From: Fibrobacter sp. | GTDB lineage: Bacteria > Fibrobacterota > Fibrobacteria > Fibrobacterales > Fibrobacteraceae | Reading direction: 5' to 3' | NCBI RefSeq assembly: GCF_017551775.1 | Contig: NZ_JAFZKX010000091.1 | Location: 1-64,000, forward strand | DNA: 64,000 nt | In this document: piece after piece, positions 13,865-22,457 of the stretch | How positions within the stretch are numbered: position 1 is the first letter of the stretch | How the letters are laid out: each line of letters begins with the position of its first letter | The notes under the pieces: model-generated | Told to the model about the DNA's origin: nothing | Seen by the model: only the letters and a program-made list of their open reading frames with translations | Databases searched by the model: none | Position numbers and translations under genes: made by a program

Positions 13865-16534
13865 ATGAAAAAATTGGTGTATGCTTTGGTGTGCGGGGCT
13901 ATTGCCGTAGCTTCCGCGCAGGATGTTCTATACCCGGACATGTTCGCTCTGAGTGACGTGCAATTGCTTGGCGGGCCCCTGAAGGAACGTCAGGACTTGA
14001 ACGTAGAAACGCTTCTCTCCTACGATACGGATAAATTAATAGCGCCGTTCTACGAAGAAGCGGGAATGAGGCCGAAGGCCGCGAAGTTCTCGAACTGGGC
14101 AGGCCTTGACGGACACGTGCTGGGCCATTACCTGAGTGCCTTGGCCATGCATTACGCGGCCAGCGGCGATGAACTCATCAAGGAACGCCTGGAATACGTG
14201 TTGAGCGAACTCAAGACGATTCAGGACCAGAATTCCAAGGACGCGAATTTCAAGGGCTATATCAGCGGCGTGCCCAACGGCAAGTCGATGTGGCTCAAGT
14301 TCAAGAACGGCGATGCGGGTGCGCAGAACGGCTATTGGGTGCCGTGGTACAACATCCACAAACTTTATGCGGGCCTGCGCGATGCCTACATCTATGCGGG
14401 TTACGATCAGGCGAAGACGATGTTCTTGGCGCTTTGCGATTGGGGACTCACGATTACGGGCGGGCTGAACGACTCCAAGATGGAATCGATGCTCGGCACG
14501 GAACACGGCGGCATGGCGGAAGTCTATGCCGATGCCTATGCGATGACCAAGGAAAAGAAGTACCTGGACGAGGCCAAGCGTTGGTCGCACAAGTGGCTTT
14601 TGAATGCGATGGCGGCGAGCAACGACAACCTCACGAACGTGCACGCGAATACGCAGGTCCCGAAGGTGGTGGGCTTCGCGCGCATTGCGGAACTCACCGG
14701 CGACCAGACTTACGTGAAGGGCTCCGAGTACTTCTGGGACCGTGTCGTGAACAAGCGTAGCATTGCGATTGGCGGCAACAGCATCTCGGAACATTTCCCG
14801 TCTTTCGATAACCACAAGAAGTACGTGGAAGAACGCGAAGGACCGGAATCGTGCAATACTTACAACATGCTCAAGCTTACGGAGCGCCTGTTCAATATGG
14901 ATCATAGCGCCAAGCAGGCGGATTTTTACGAGCGCGCCCTCTTTAACCACATCCTTTCGACAATACACCCGGAACACGGCGGCTATGTGTATTTTACGCC
15001 CGCGAGGCCGCGCCATTACCGCGTCTACTCGAAGGTGAATGCCGCCATGTGGTGCTGCGTGGGCTCGGGCATGGAAAACCCCGCGAAGTACTCGCAGTTC
15101 ATCTACACGAAGGACGGGGACAATCTCTATGTGAACCTGTTTGCGGCATCGAACCTGAATTGGAAAGGCAAGGGCGTGAAAATCAAACAGGAAACGGCCT
15201 TCCCGAAGGGCGAAAGCGCGAAGTTCACCGTTACGGGAAGCGGCAGTTTCGATATGAAAATCCGCCATCCTTACTGGGTGAAGGAATCGGATTTCAAGGT
15301 CATCGTGAACGGCGATACCATCGTGAAAAAATCGGACCCGTCGAGCTATGTGTCTGCGGGTAAGTCCTGGAAATCCGGCGACGTGATTGAGGTGCTGTTC
15401 CCGATGTACACGCATGTGGAAGAACTCCCGAACGTTTCGGATTACGTGGCGCTTCTGCATGGCCCTATCGTGCTTTCCGCGAAGACGGGTACGGATGGCC
15501 TGACCGGCCTTGTCGCCGATGACGGACGCTGGAGCCATATCGCTTCGGGAGCGCTACAGTCTCTGGATCAGGCCCCGATGCTTGCGAGCAAGAAGGAAGA
15601 TATTCCCTCGAAGGTCACACCCGTGAAGGGCGAGCCGATGCATTTCAAGGCTCCTTACCTGTTTGCAAACCAGAGGGATGCGAACTTGTTGCTGGAGCCC
15701 TTCTACGAGGTGCATGATGCGCGCTACATGATGTACTGGATGGTGCTTACCGACCCCTCTGTTCTGGAACGCTTGCAGAAGGAACAGGAAGAGGCTCTGG
15801 CGCTCGACAACAAGACTGTAGATAAAGTAGCGCCCGGCGAGCAGCAGCCCGAAGCGGATCACCAGATGAAAGTTGAAAATTCTAGTACGGGGACGCATCA
15901 GGGTGAATTCTATCGCGATGCGGGCCAGTGTTCCGGCGGGGATGGCGGCTCCATCAGCTACCTGCTCGAAACCAACAGCGAGGATTCCCTGAGCCTCATG
16001 GTGCGCTACTGGGGCAACGAGGGCTGTACCCGCGAATTCGACATCATGATTGATGATGCCAAGCTCGTAACTGAAAACATCTCCAACAAGTGGAAAAAGG
16101 ACGAGTTCGTGAATGTGGTTTATCCGATTGACGACAAGATGGTGAAGGGCAAAAAAGAAATCCGCGTGACGTTCAAGGCCTCGAGCGGCATGGTCGGCGG
16201 TATATTTGGGGTGCGCCTGTTGCGCAACAAGCCCAAGCCTGAGACGCCTCCGGATGCGATAGCCTCGAAGCCTGCGGTCGCGATTCCGGATTTGCGCATA
16301 CGTGCGCAGTACGATGTATTGCATATTGAATCGGGCCTGCCGCTCACTGGCAACCTGACCGTCAAAATCTACTCCCTGAATGGTCGCCTGCAGAAGTCCC
16401 AGTTGCTCCCTTCGGGCCGGAGCTCCTTCGAAATAGGCATTGCCGACTTGAAGAAGGGCAATTACATCCTCAGCGTGCAAAAAGATGGCGTAAAATGGAT
16501 AAATACGCTCTTCTCGAGGACCGGTGGGTTGTGA
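13865..16534 (+). CDS. Secreted GH127 beta-L-arabinofuranosidase
   Basis: Start at ATG 13865, preceded by GAGGTG; the frame extends to 13826 without a ribosome-binding site. A signal peptide (cleavage near ASA-QD) precedes a family 127 (former DUF1680) catalytic domain. The zinc and nucleophile residues known from bifidobacterial HypBA1 are present in the expected pattern: Glu328 and Cys330 (PESCNTYNML) and Cys397/Cys398 (MWCCVGSGMENPAKY). These retaining enzymes remove beta-L-arabinofuranose from plant glycans or glycoproteins. A C-terminal module (about residues 660-800) of unknown fold and a final sorting-like tail (VKIYSLNGRLQKSQ...GNYILSV) follow. Length ~889 residues. Confidence 0.88.
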   Translation: MKKLVYALVCGAIAVASAQDVLYPDMFALSDVQLLGGPLKERQDLNVETLLSYDTDKLIAPFYEEAGMRPKAAKFSNWAGLDGHVLGHYLSALAMHYAASGDELIKERLEYVLSELKTIQDQNSKDANFKGYISGVPNGKSMWLKFKNGDAGAQNGYWVPWYNIHKLYAGLRDAYIYAGYDQAKTMFLALCDWGLTITGGLNDSKMESMLGTEHGGMAEVYADAYAMTKEKKYLDEAKRWSHKWLLNAMAASNDNLTNVHANTQVPKVVGFARIAELTGDQTYVKGSEYFWDRVVNKRSIAIGGNSISEHFPSFDNHKKYVEEREGPESCNTYNMLKLTERLFNMDHSAKQADFYERALFNHILSTIHPEHGGYVYFTPARPRHYRVYSKVNAAMWCCVGSGMENPAKYSQFIYTKDGDNLYVNLFAASNLNWKGKGVKIKQETAFPKGESAKFTVTGSGSFDMKIRHPYWVKESDFKVIVNGDTIVKKSDPSSYVSAGKSWKSGDVIEVLFPMYTHVEELPNVSDYVALLHGPIVLSAKTGTDGLTGLVADDGRWSHIASGALQSLDQAPMLASKKEDIPSKVTPVKGEPMHFKAPYLFANQRDANLLLEPFYEVHDARYMMYWMVLTDPSVLERLQKEQEEALALDNKTVDKVAPGEQQPEADHQMKVENSSTGTHQGEFYRDAGQCSGGDGGSISYLLETNSEDSLSLMVRYWGNEGCTREFDIMIDDAKLVTENISNKWKKDEFVNVVYPIDDKMVKGKKEIRVTFKASSGMVGGIFGVRLLRNKPKPETPPDAIASKPAVAIPDLRIRAQYDVLHIESGLPLTGNLTVKIYSLNGRLQKSQLLPSGRSSFEIGIADLKKGNYILSVQKDGVKWINTLFSRTGGL

Positions 16535-16573
16535 TTTTCTGAATAATTTCGTAAGAAAAACAGCACTTCGACA

Positions 16574-16595
16574 TTGACAACTTATCCATGAGGAT
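16574..16595 (+). promoter_or_regulatory. Putative operator/promoter D upstream of the beta-helix gene
   Basis: TTGACAACTTATCCATGAGG, identical over 17 bases (TTGACAACTTATCCATG) to site E at 22346. With a 17-base spacer, TATGCG (16597-16602) could serve as the -10 element. Confidence 0.5.
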
Positions 16596-16602
16596 TTATG
16601 CG

Positions 16603-16639
16603 CTCCCCGTGCATTTTAGATGCATGGGGAGTATTTTTT
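16603..16639 (+). promoter_or_regulatory. Terminator-like hairpin between site D and the beta-helix gene
   Basis: A twelve-base stem (CTCCCCGTGCAT/ATGCATGGGGAG, one wobble), a TTTAG loop and a TATTTTTT tract. It is the only terminator-like structure between the GH127 stop (16534) and the start at 16689, so it could end the GH127 transcript, attenuate the next unit, or both. It sits where a transcript starting from D would have its first bases. Confidence 0.55.
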
Positions 16640-16688
16640 ATGGTGGGAAAACTCCCTTTGGTGTAAAAATAATGGGAACGAGGATCAT

Positions 16689-19304
16689 ATGAGAACGAAG
16701 CCGTTACTCTCCTTATGTTTGGTTATGTCTGGCATGGCTCTTGCCGCGACTCAAGCTACCTTCTATGTCGCCCCCTCGGGCAACGATTCGAACAAGGGAA
16801 CCGAACAGGAACCCTTCAAGACGATTACGCAGGCACAGAAGGCCGTACGTGCAATCAACGGCTCCATGACGGGCGATATCGAAGTCATTCTCCGCGAGGG
16901 TACCTACGCTCTGCCCGGAACTATCGGGTTCGATGAACGCGATGGCGGTAAGGATGGCCATTACGTGCGTTACAAAGCCTACGATGGCGAAAAGCCGCTT
17001 ATTACCGGCGGTATGGCGATTACCGGTTGGACCATTCACGATGAGGCGAATGGTATCTGGAAGGCCGAAGGCGTCGAAGGCCGTTTCCGCCAGTTGTACG
17101 TGAACGGGAAGAAGGCCGTTCGCGCTTGCTTCCCCAACGCAATAGCTGCAGATGAGAAGGGTGCTGGCAGCTTTGATCACGATTTCGTGCGCCTTACGAA
17201 GGTAGACTCTTCGGGCCGCGCCTTTGACGTTTCTGCGGACTACGTCAAGAATATCAAGAATATCGAGGATGTTGAAATCCACCTGATGATCGCTTGGTCC
17301 GAAAACATCTTGCGATTGGAAAAGGTTCAGGTGAACGGTGGTACTGCAAAACTCATCCCCAAGGATCCTGAACGTACCAAGCTGTTCCATCGCGCATACC
17401 CGATGCTCGGCACGGCTTTCCAGAGCAACCCGCCCAAGCAGCAGGTTTTCTACTTGGAAAACTCCTACGATTTGCTAGACGCTGCGGGTGAATGGTACCT
17501 GGACGAAAAGGAACATGTGCTTTACTACAAGCCCCGTTCCGGCGAAAACATGGCTACGGCCAATGTGGTTGCCCCCCGCTTCAATACGTTGTTTAGCGTC
17601 TTAGGCAAGGATACCAAGAATAAAGTGGGCTACATGTCTTTTGAAGGCCTGACCTTTGCCCATTCCAACTATACCCGCCCCAGCGAAGAAGGTTTCTTGG
17701 ATTTGCAGGCAGGTAACTTCAATGTGGACGTTCTTGCAGATCCGAGCCGTGGAAACTGGGAAAAGTTGAACAGTAACAAGTTCTTGCTGTGGCGCCCCGA
17801 TGCCGGCTTCCGCGTCGAAAATGCGCACCACATGCTGGTCAAAAATTGCACCTTCACGCAGATGGCGGCAACTGGCCTTGACTTTGTGTCGGGCACCAAC
17901 GACGACGTGATTGAAGGCAACGTGTTCTACGAAATTGGTGCTGCCGGCATTATGCTCGGCAAGTTCTATCAGGACTCTACGACTGAAATCCATATTCCGT
18001 ATAACCCGAGCGACAAGGACGAAATCAGCACGCGCGATACCATTCGTAACAACCTCGTGACTAACGTGACAAACGAACACCAGGGTGCCGTGGGCATTGG
18101 CGCTGGCTACCCGCGCTATGTCGTCATCGAAAACAACGAAATATCTTACACGTACTATTCCGGCATTTCGGTGGGCTTTGGCTGGACCAAGAGCGAAACC
18201 GCCATGACCAACAACCATATCAACAAGAACAACATTCACCACATTTCTCGTTTGCTTTGCGACTCTGGCCCGATTTATACGCTTTCGAATCAGGGAACCG
18301 GCAGTGAAATCAAGGAAAACTACCTCCATGATTACGGTGCCTCCAAGTGGTCTGATTACTGGGTGTTGCCGATTTACCTCGATGAAGGTTCTAGCGGCTT
18401 TACCGTCGAAAACAACTCCTACAGGAATTCTCCGAGTGGCGTTGGCCAGAACCAGCCGGGTCAATTTACCCAGAGGAATAATGGTGGCTATATCGAATCC
18501 GTTGCGCAGGCTGCCGGTCTCCAGGGTGAATACAAGAACATCGCGGACCGCATCAATAACATCCCGCTTCCCGACTTCAGCAATACTGTCACGCAGGCCG
18601 CTTTCAAGGTCGTAGCGACCCTTCCGGGTATCATCCAGGCCGAAGACTACGATGTGGGCGGGCAGAGCGTTTCGTTCAGCGATAAGGATTTCGTGAATGA
18701 AGGCAATGTTTACCGCGAAGATGGCGTGGACGTGGTTGGCCTCGGCTGCTCCGATTCCGCCATGACAAAGGATTGCAATGGTTATGCTATCGGTTACACG
18801 CAGAGCGGTGAATGGCTCGAATACTCTGTGAACGTGATTGTCGCAAGCAAGTTCGTGTTCCGCGCCAACGTGGCAAGCGGTCTCGACGTCGGTAGTTTTA
18901 GACTCTTTATCGATGGCAAGGCCGTTACCGATACCATCGCGGTGCCGCAGGGCGAAGACTGGAATACCTACGGCTATGTGGAAGGCGAAACCGCCGAAAT
19001 CGCAAAGGGCGAACACGTGCTGCGCATTCAGTTCACGGGCACCTACGTGAACCTTGACTGGATCCAGTTCGCGCTCACTCCCGAAGAACTTCCCATCCCT
19101 CAAAAGAGAGGCGTGCAGCTCAATCTCGGTGAACGCGGTTATGACGTGTTCGGAATGGATGGCCGCTTTGTATGCCGCATTGAGGGCATGTCTGCCATGG
19201 GTGGCTTCAAGGCAGCCTTGATGGCGAAGGGCGTGAAGCCCGGCATGTATGTGGTTCGTGGTCTTGAAAGCCGCAAGAGCATCAGGATCAATACGGTCAA
19301 GTAA
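16689..19304 (+). CDS. Secreted parallel beta-helix glycoside hydrolase (GH141-like) with CBM6
   Basis: Start at ATG 16689 (AACGAGGA upstream), giving a clear signal peptide (MSGMALAATQ). The large N-terminal domain starts FYVAPSGNDSNKGTEQEPFK, the usual opening of right-handed beta-helix carbohydrate-active proteins, and continues to about residue 640. The build resembles GH141 (alpha-L-fucosidase/xylanase); GH120 and lyase-type beta-helices are alternatives. A CBM6-like module follows (IIQAEDYDVGG ... GYAIGYTQSGEWLEYSVNV ... VNLDWIQF), then a sorting-like tail (YDVFGMDGRFVCRIEG ... GMYVVRG). It is 16 bases from the GH95 gene and very probably co-transcribed with it. Confidence 0.7.
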   Translation: MRTKPLLSLCLVMSGMALAATQATFYVAPSGNDSNKGTEQEPFKTITQAQKAVRAINGSMTGDIEVILREGTYALPGTIGFDERDGGKDGHYVRYKAYDGEKPLITGGMAITGWTIHDEANGIWKAEGVEGRFRQLYVNGKKAVRACFPNAIAADEKGAGSFDHDFVRLTKVDSSGRAFDVSADYVKNIKNIEDVEIHLMIAWSENILRLEKVQVNGGTAKLIPKDPERTKLFHRAYPMLGTAFQSNPPKQQVFYLENSYDLLDAAGEWYLDEKEHVLYYKPRSGENMATANVVAPRFNTLFSVLGKDTKNKVGYMSFEGLTFAHSNYTRPSEEGFLDLQAGNFNVDVLADPSRGNWEKLNSNKFLLWRPDAGFRVENAHHMLVKNCTFTQMAATGLDFVSGTNDDVIEGNVFYEIGAAGIMLGKFYQDSTTEIHIPYNPSDKDEISTRDTIRNNLVTNVTNEHQGAVGIGAGYPRYVVIENNEISYTYYSGISVGFGWTKSETAMTNNHINKNNIHHISRLLCDSGPIYTLSNQGTGSEIKENYLHDYGASKWSDYWVLPIYLDEGSSGFTVENNSYRNSPSGVGQNQPGQFTQRNNGGYIESVAQAAGLQGEYKNIADRINNIPLPDFSNTVTQAAFKVVATLPGIIQAEDYDVGGQSVSFSDKDFVNEGNVYREDGVDVVGLGCSDSAMTKDCNGYAIGYTQSGEWLEYSVNVIVASKFVFRANVASGLDVGSFRLFIDGKAVTDTIAVPQGEDWNTYGYVEGETAEIAKGEHVLRIQFTGTYVNLDWIQFALTPEELPIPQKRGVQLNLGERGYDVFGMDGRFVCRIEGMSAMGGFKAALMAKGVKPGMYVVRGLESRKSIRINTVK

Positions 19305-19320
19305 GTATAGGGGGTGCTTT

Positions 19321-22290
19321 ATGAAATCGCTTGGTGTAATGTTTGGAACACTGGCCTGCGCTGCGGTTCTCTCCTTCGCGGCTGCGGATAATCCGCTTAC
19401 CCTCTGGTACAACAGTGACGCGGGTACGGAATTTACGGCTGCGCTCCCCATCGGGAACGGCTACATGGGCGGCATCATTTATGGTGGCGTCACGAAGGAT
19501 GTCATCGGGCTCAACGAGAGCACGGTTTGGTCGGGCGGCCCGGGCGATAACAACAAGCAGGGTGCGGCGAACTACCTGAAAGATGCCCGCGATGCGCTTT
19601 TCCGCGGGGACTACCGTTCGGCGGAATCCATCGTGAGCGACCGCATGATTGGCCCCGGCCCGGCGAGTTTCCAGCCGGTGGGCGACCTCGTGATTACAAC
19701 CTCCCATTCGGGTGCCACGAACTACCGTCGTGAACTGGACCTCAAGACGGCTATGGCCAAGACGACCTATTCCGCGGGTGGCGTGAACTACACGCGCGAA
19801 TATTTCGCGAGTTATCCGGACCATGTGATTGTCATCCGTCTGTCGGCAAGCGAGAAGGGGAAGGTCTCCTTCGGGGCGACGATGACGACTCCGCACCGCA
19901 ACAACAGCATGTCCAGTAGCGGGAATACGCTCATTTACGACGTGACGGTGAACTCCATCAAGTTCCAGAATCGCCTGAACGTAGTCGCCGACGGGGGCAC
20001 GGTTTCTGTCGCGAACGGGAACATCTCGGTGAACGGCGCGAACGAGGCGATGCTCGTGCTCACGATTGCGACGAACTTCAAGTCGGCTTCCGACGTTTCG
20101 GGGAATCCGGGTTCGCTCGCTTCCGCCGTGATGGAAGCGGTGAAGGGTAAGAGCTTCGACGATTTGAAGGCGGCACACCTGAAGGATTACCAGGCGATTT
20201 TCAACCGCGTGAAACTGGACTTGGGTGCAGCGCATTCGAGCGCCGGTGATGTTACCGCGACACGAGTGAAGAACTTCAATTCTACGAACGACCCCTCCTT
20301 CGTGGAACTCTACTACCAGTTTGGTCGCTACCTGCTCATCTCGAGTTCCCGCAAGGGCGGGCAGCCCGCGAACCTGCAGGGCATCTGGAACAAGGATACG
20401 AGCCCGATGTGGGGGAGCAAGTACACCACCAACATCAACCTGGAAATGAACTACTGGCCGGTCGAGACGGCGAACCTCGCGGAATGCGCGTGGCCGCTCA
20501 TCGACAAGATCAAGGGCATGGTGCCGCAGGGCGAAAAGACTGCGAAGGTGCACTGGGGCGTTGACGAAGGCTGGGTGGAACACCACAATACCGACCTCTG
20601 GAACCGTTCCGCTCCGATTGATGGTGCCTGGGGCCTGTGGCCGACGGGTTCCGGCTGGCTTTCTACGCACCTGTGGGAACACTTCCTGTTCAACCCGACG
20701 GACAAGGCCTTCCTCGAAGATGTCTATCCGACTATGAAGGGTGCCGCGGTGTTCTACCTGAACAGCATGGTGGAAGAACCGGTGAGCGGCAACAAGTATC
20801 TGGTGACTGCCCCGAGCGCATCGCCCGAGAACGCGCATGGCGGCTACAACGTGTGCTTTGGCCCCACGATGGATAACCAGATTATTCGCGACGTATTCAA
20901 CTATACGATTGAAGCTTCCAAGGTCTTGGGCAAGGACGAAGATTTCCGTGCCCGCATGGAGGCCGCTGTCAAGCGCCTGCCGCCCACGAGGACGGGCAAG
21001 TACGGCCAGATTATGGAATGGTTCGAGGACTGGGACAATCCCAACGACAAGCACCGTCATGTGTCGCACCTGTACGGGCTTTTCCCGAGCCACCAGATTA
21101 CGCCGGAAGAGACTCCCGACTTGGTGAAGGGCGCGAAGACGACTCTCGAACAGCGCGGTGACGATGCGACGGGCTGGTCGCTCGCATGGAAAATCAACTT
21201 CTGGGCCCGCCTGCACGATGGCGACCATGCGTACAAGCTTGTGCGTATGCTGCTCACTCCGGATCGCACGTACAACAACCTTTTCGATGCGCATCCGCCG
21301 TTCCAGATTGATGGAAACTTCGGTGCGGTTTCGGGCATCAACGAGATGCTCATCCAGAGCCATGGCGGAAAGATTCAGGTTCTGCCCGCGCTTCCCTCGC
21401 AGTGGAAAGACGGCAGTGTGAAGGGCATCCGTGCCCGCGGTGGTTTCGAGATTGATTCCATGGCATGGAAGGGCGGCAAGCTCACCTATATCGCCATCAA
21501 GTCCGATGTGGGGCAGAAACTCGATGTGGTTTATGGCGGTAACGAGCAGACCTACAATACGGTCCCTGGTTCCGTGTATGAATTCGACGGCAATCTCAAG
21601 CTGACGAACCAGCCGTTCGAACCGGTGACGATTCCGGGCAAGATTCAGGCCGAAAGCTATGTGGCGATGGATGGCGTGCAGATTGAACCCGACGAATCGG
21701 GAGAGCCGAATCTCGGATGGATCAACGATGGCGATTACAGCTCGTACTTGATAAACGTGCCGGCTGCGGGAACCTACACGCTTACGGCCCGCGTGGCGTC
21801 TGCTGCGGAGGATGCTTCTACCGTTACGGTGGTGAATGGCCAAGGCAAAGCGGTGGCGCAGTTCACGGTTGATCCTGCGAAAACGAAAGGCTGGAATGAC
21901 TGGTACGAGACTTCGACTACGATAGAACTGGACAAGGGCGAACAGACCATCAAGTTCGACTACTCCGGAACGAGCGACTTCCTGTTGAATTTCGACTGGT
22001 TCAGCATAGGGAAGGGAACGGATGCAGTTCCTGAGGCATCTAGAGTGGCGGTGAATTTGAGTGTCCGCGCCGTGCCCATGGCGAGCGCCCCTGTCGCCTT
22101 GATGGTGGAGTCTTCGGGCGATTTCGAGGTGCGCCTCTATACCCTAAACGGGAACATGGTGGGTTTCCGCCGCGGTGCGGGCAGCACGCTTGTGGAATTC
22201 GGCCTGGACGGAAGCGTTGCTCGGGGGAACTATGTCGCGGTCGTCACGAGCGGAAGCTTGAAAAAAACGCTCAAAATCAGTGCTTTTTGA
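19321..22290 (+). CDS. Secreted GH95 alpha-L-fucosidase/alpha-L-galactosidase with CBM
   Basis: After a signal peptide (LSFAAADNP) the ~770-residue body matches family 95: LWYNSDAGTEFTAALPIGNG near the N-terminus, LNESTVWSGGPGD, QGIWNKDTSPMWGSKYTTNINLEMNYWP and HRHVSHLYGLFPSHQI in the (alpha/alpha)6 barrel. The family inverts alpha-1,2-L-fucose or alpha-L-galactose linkages, as on xyloglucan side chains. A CBM6/35-like module follows (IPGKIQAESYVAMDG ... LLNFDWFSIG), then a C-terminal tail ending in a GNYVAVV motif. The start at 19321 follows the beta-helix gene by 16 bases with GGGGG upstream. Fucosidase versus galactosidase activity cannot be told by eye. Confidence 0.88.
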   Translation: MKSLGVMFGTLACAAVLSFAAADNPLTLWYNSDAGTEFTAALPIGNGYMGGIIYGGVTKDVIGLNESTVWSGGPGDNNKQGAANYLKDARDALFRGDYRSAESIVSDRMIGPGPASFQPVGDLVITTSHSGATNYRRELDLKTAMAKTTYSAGGVNYTREYFASYPDHVIVIRLSASEKGKVSFGATMTTPHRNNSMSSSGNTLIYDVTVNSIKFQNRLNVVADGGTVSVANGNISVNGANEAMLVLTIATNFKSASDVSGNPGSLASAVMEAVKGKSFDDLKAAHLKDYQAIFNRVKLDLGAAHSSAGDVTATRVKNFNSTNDPSFVELYYQFGRYLLISSSRKGGQPANLQGIWNKDTSPMWGSKYTTNINLEMNYWPVETANLAECAWPLIDKIKGMVPQGEKTAKVHWGVDEGWVEHHNTDLWNRSAPIDGAWGLWPTGSGWLSTHLWEHFLFNPTDKAFLEDVYPTMKGAAVFYLNSMVEEPVSGNKYLVTAPSASPENAHGGYNVCFGPTMDNQIIRDVFNYTIEASKVLGKDEDFRARMEAAVKRLPPTRTGKYGQIMEWFEDWDNPNDKHRHVSHLYGLFPSHQITPEETPDLVKGAKTTLEQRGDDATGWSLAWKINFWARLHDGDHAYKLVRMLLTPDRTYNNLFDAHPPFQIDGNFGAVSGINEMLIQSHGGKIQVLPALPSQWKDGSVKGIRARGGFEIDSMAWKGGKLTYIAIKSDVGQKLDVVYGGNEQTYNTVPGSVYEFDGNLKLTNQPFEPVTIPGKIQAESYVAMDGVQIEPDESGEPNLGWINDGDYSSYLINVPAAGTYTLTARVASAAEDASTVTVVNGQGKAVAQFTVDPAKTKGWNDWYETSTTIELDKGEQTIKFDYSGTSDFLLNFDWFSIGKGTDAVPEASRVAVNLSVRAVPMASAPVALMVESSGDFEVRLYTLNGNMVGFRRGAGSTLVEFGLDGSVARGNYVAVVTSGSLKKTLKISAF

Positions 22291-22303
22291 TGCCGGTGAT
22301 GGC

Positions 22304-22333
22304 TTCCCCGCATAAGCGGGGAACTCATTTTTT
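22304..22333 (+). terminator. Intrinsic terminator after the GH95 gene
   Basis: Perfect eight-base stem (TTCCCCGC/GCGGGGAA) with a T-rich tract, 14 bases after the stop codon. Confidence 0.85.
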
Positions 22334-22345
22334 ACTTGCTTCTTA

Positions 22346-22362
22346 TTGACAACTTATCCATG
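22346..22362 (+). promoter_or_regulatory. Putative operator/promoter E upstream of the GH43 gene
   Basis: TTGACAACTTATCCATG, a 17-base exact match to site D. The last bases (CCATG) also form the left arm of the adjacent hairpin. No good -10 hexamer is seen at standard spacing. Confidence 0.5.
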
Positions 22363-22398
22363 CGAATGAGCCTTTCGCATGGCTTTTTTTTGTTTTTT
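22358..22398 (+). promoter_or_regulatory. Terminator-like hairpin overlapping operator E in the GH43 leader
   Basis: Perfect nine-base stem (CCATGCGAA/TTCGCATGG), seven-base loop, then a run of eight T and a further seven T. It is independent of the GH95 terminator 25 bases upstream and lies 60 bases before the GH43 start. Confidence 0.55.
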
Positions 22399-22457
22399 TG
22401 GGGTAGTTTTACAATGGTGAGTTATAAAAAACGCCTTTGGGGCGAAAGGGATGTAAA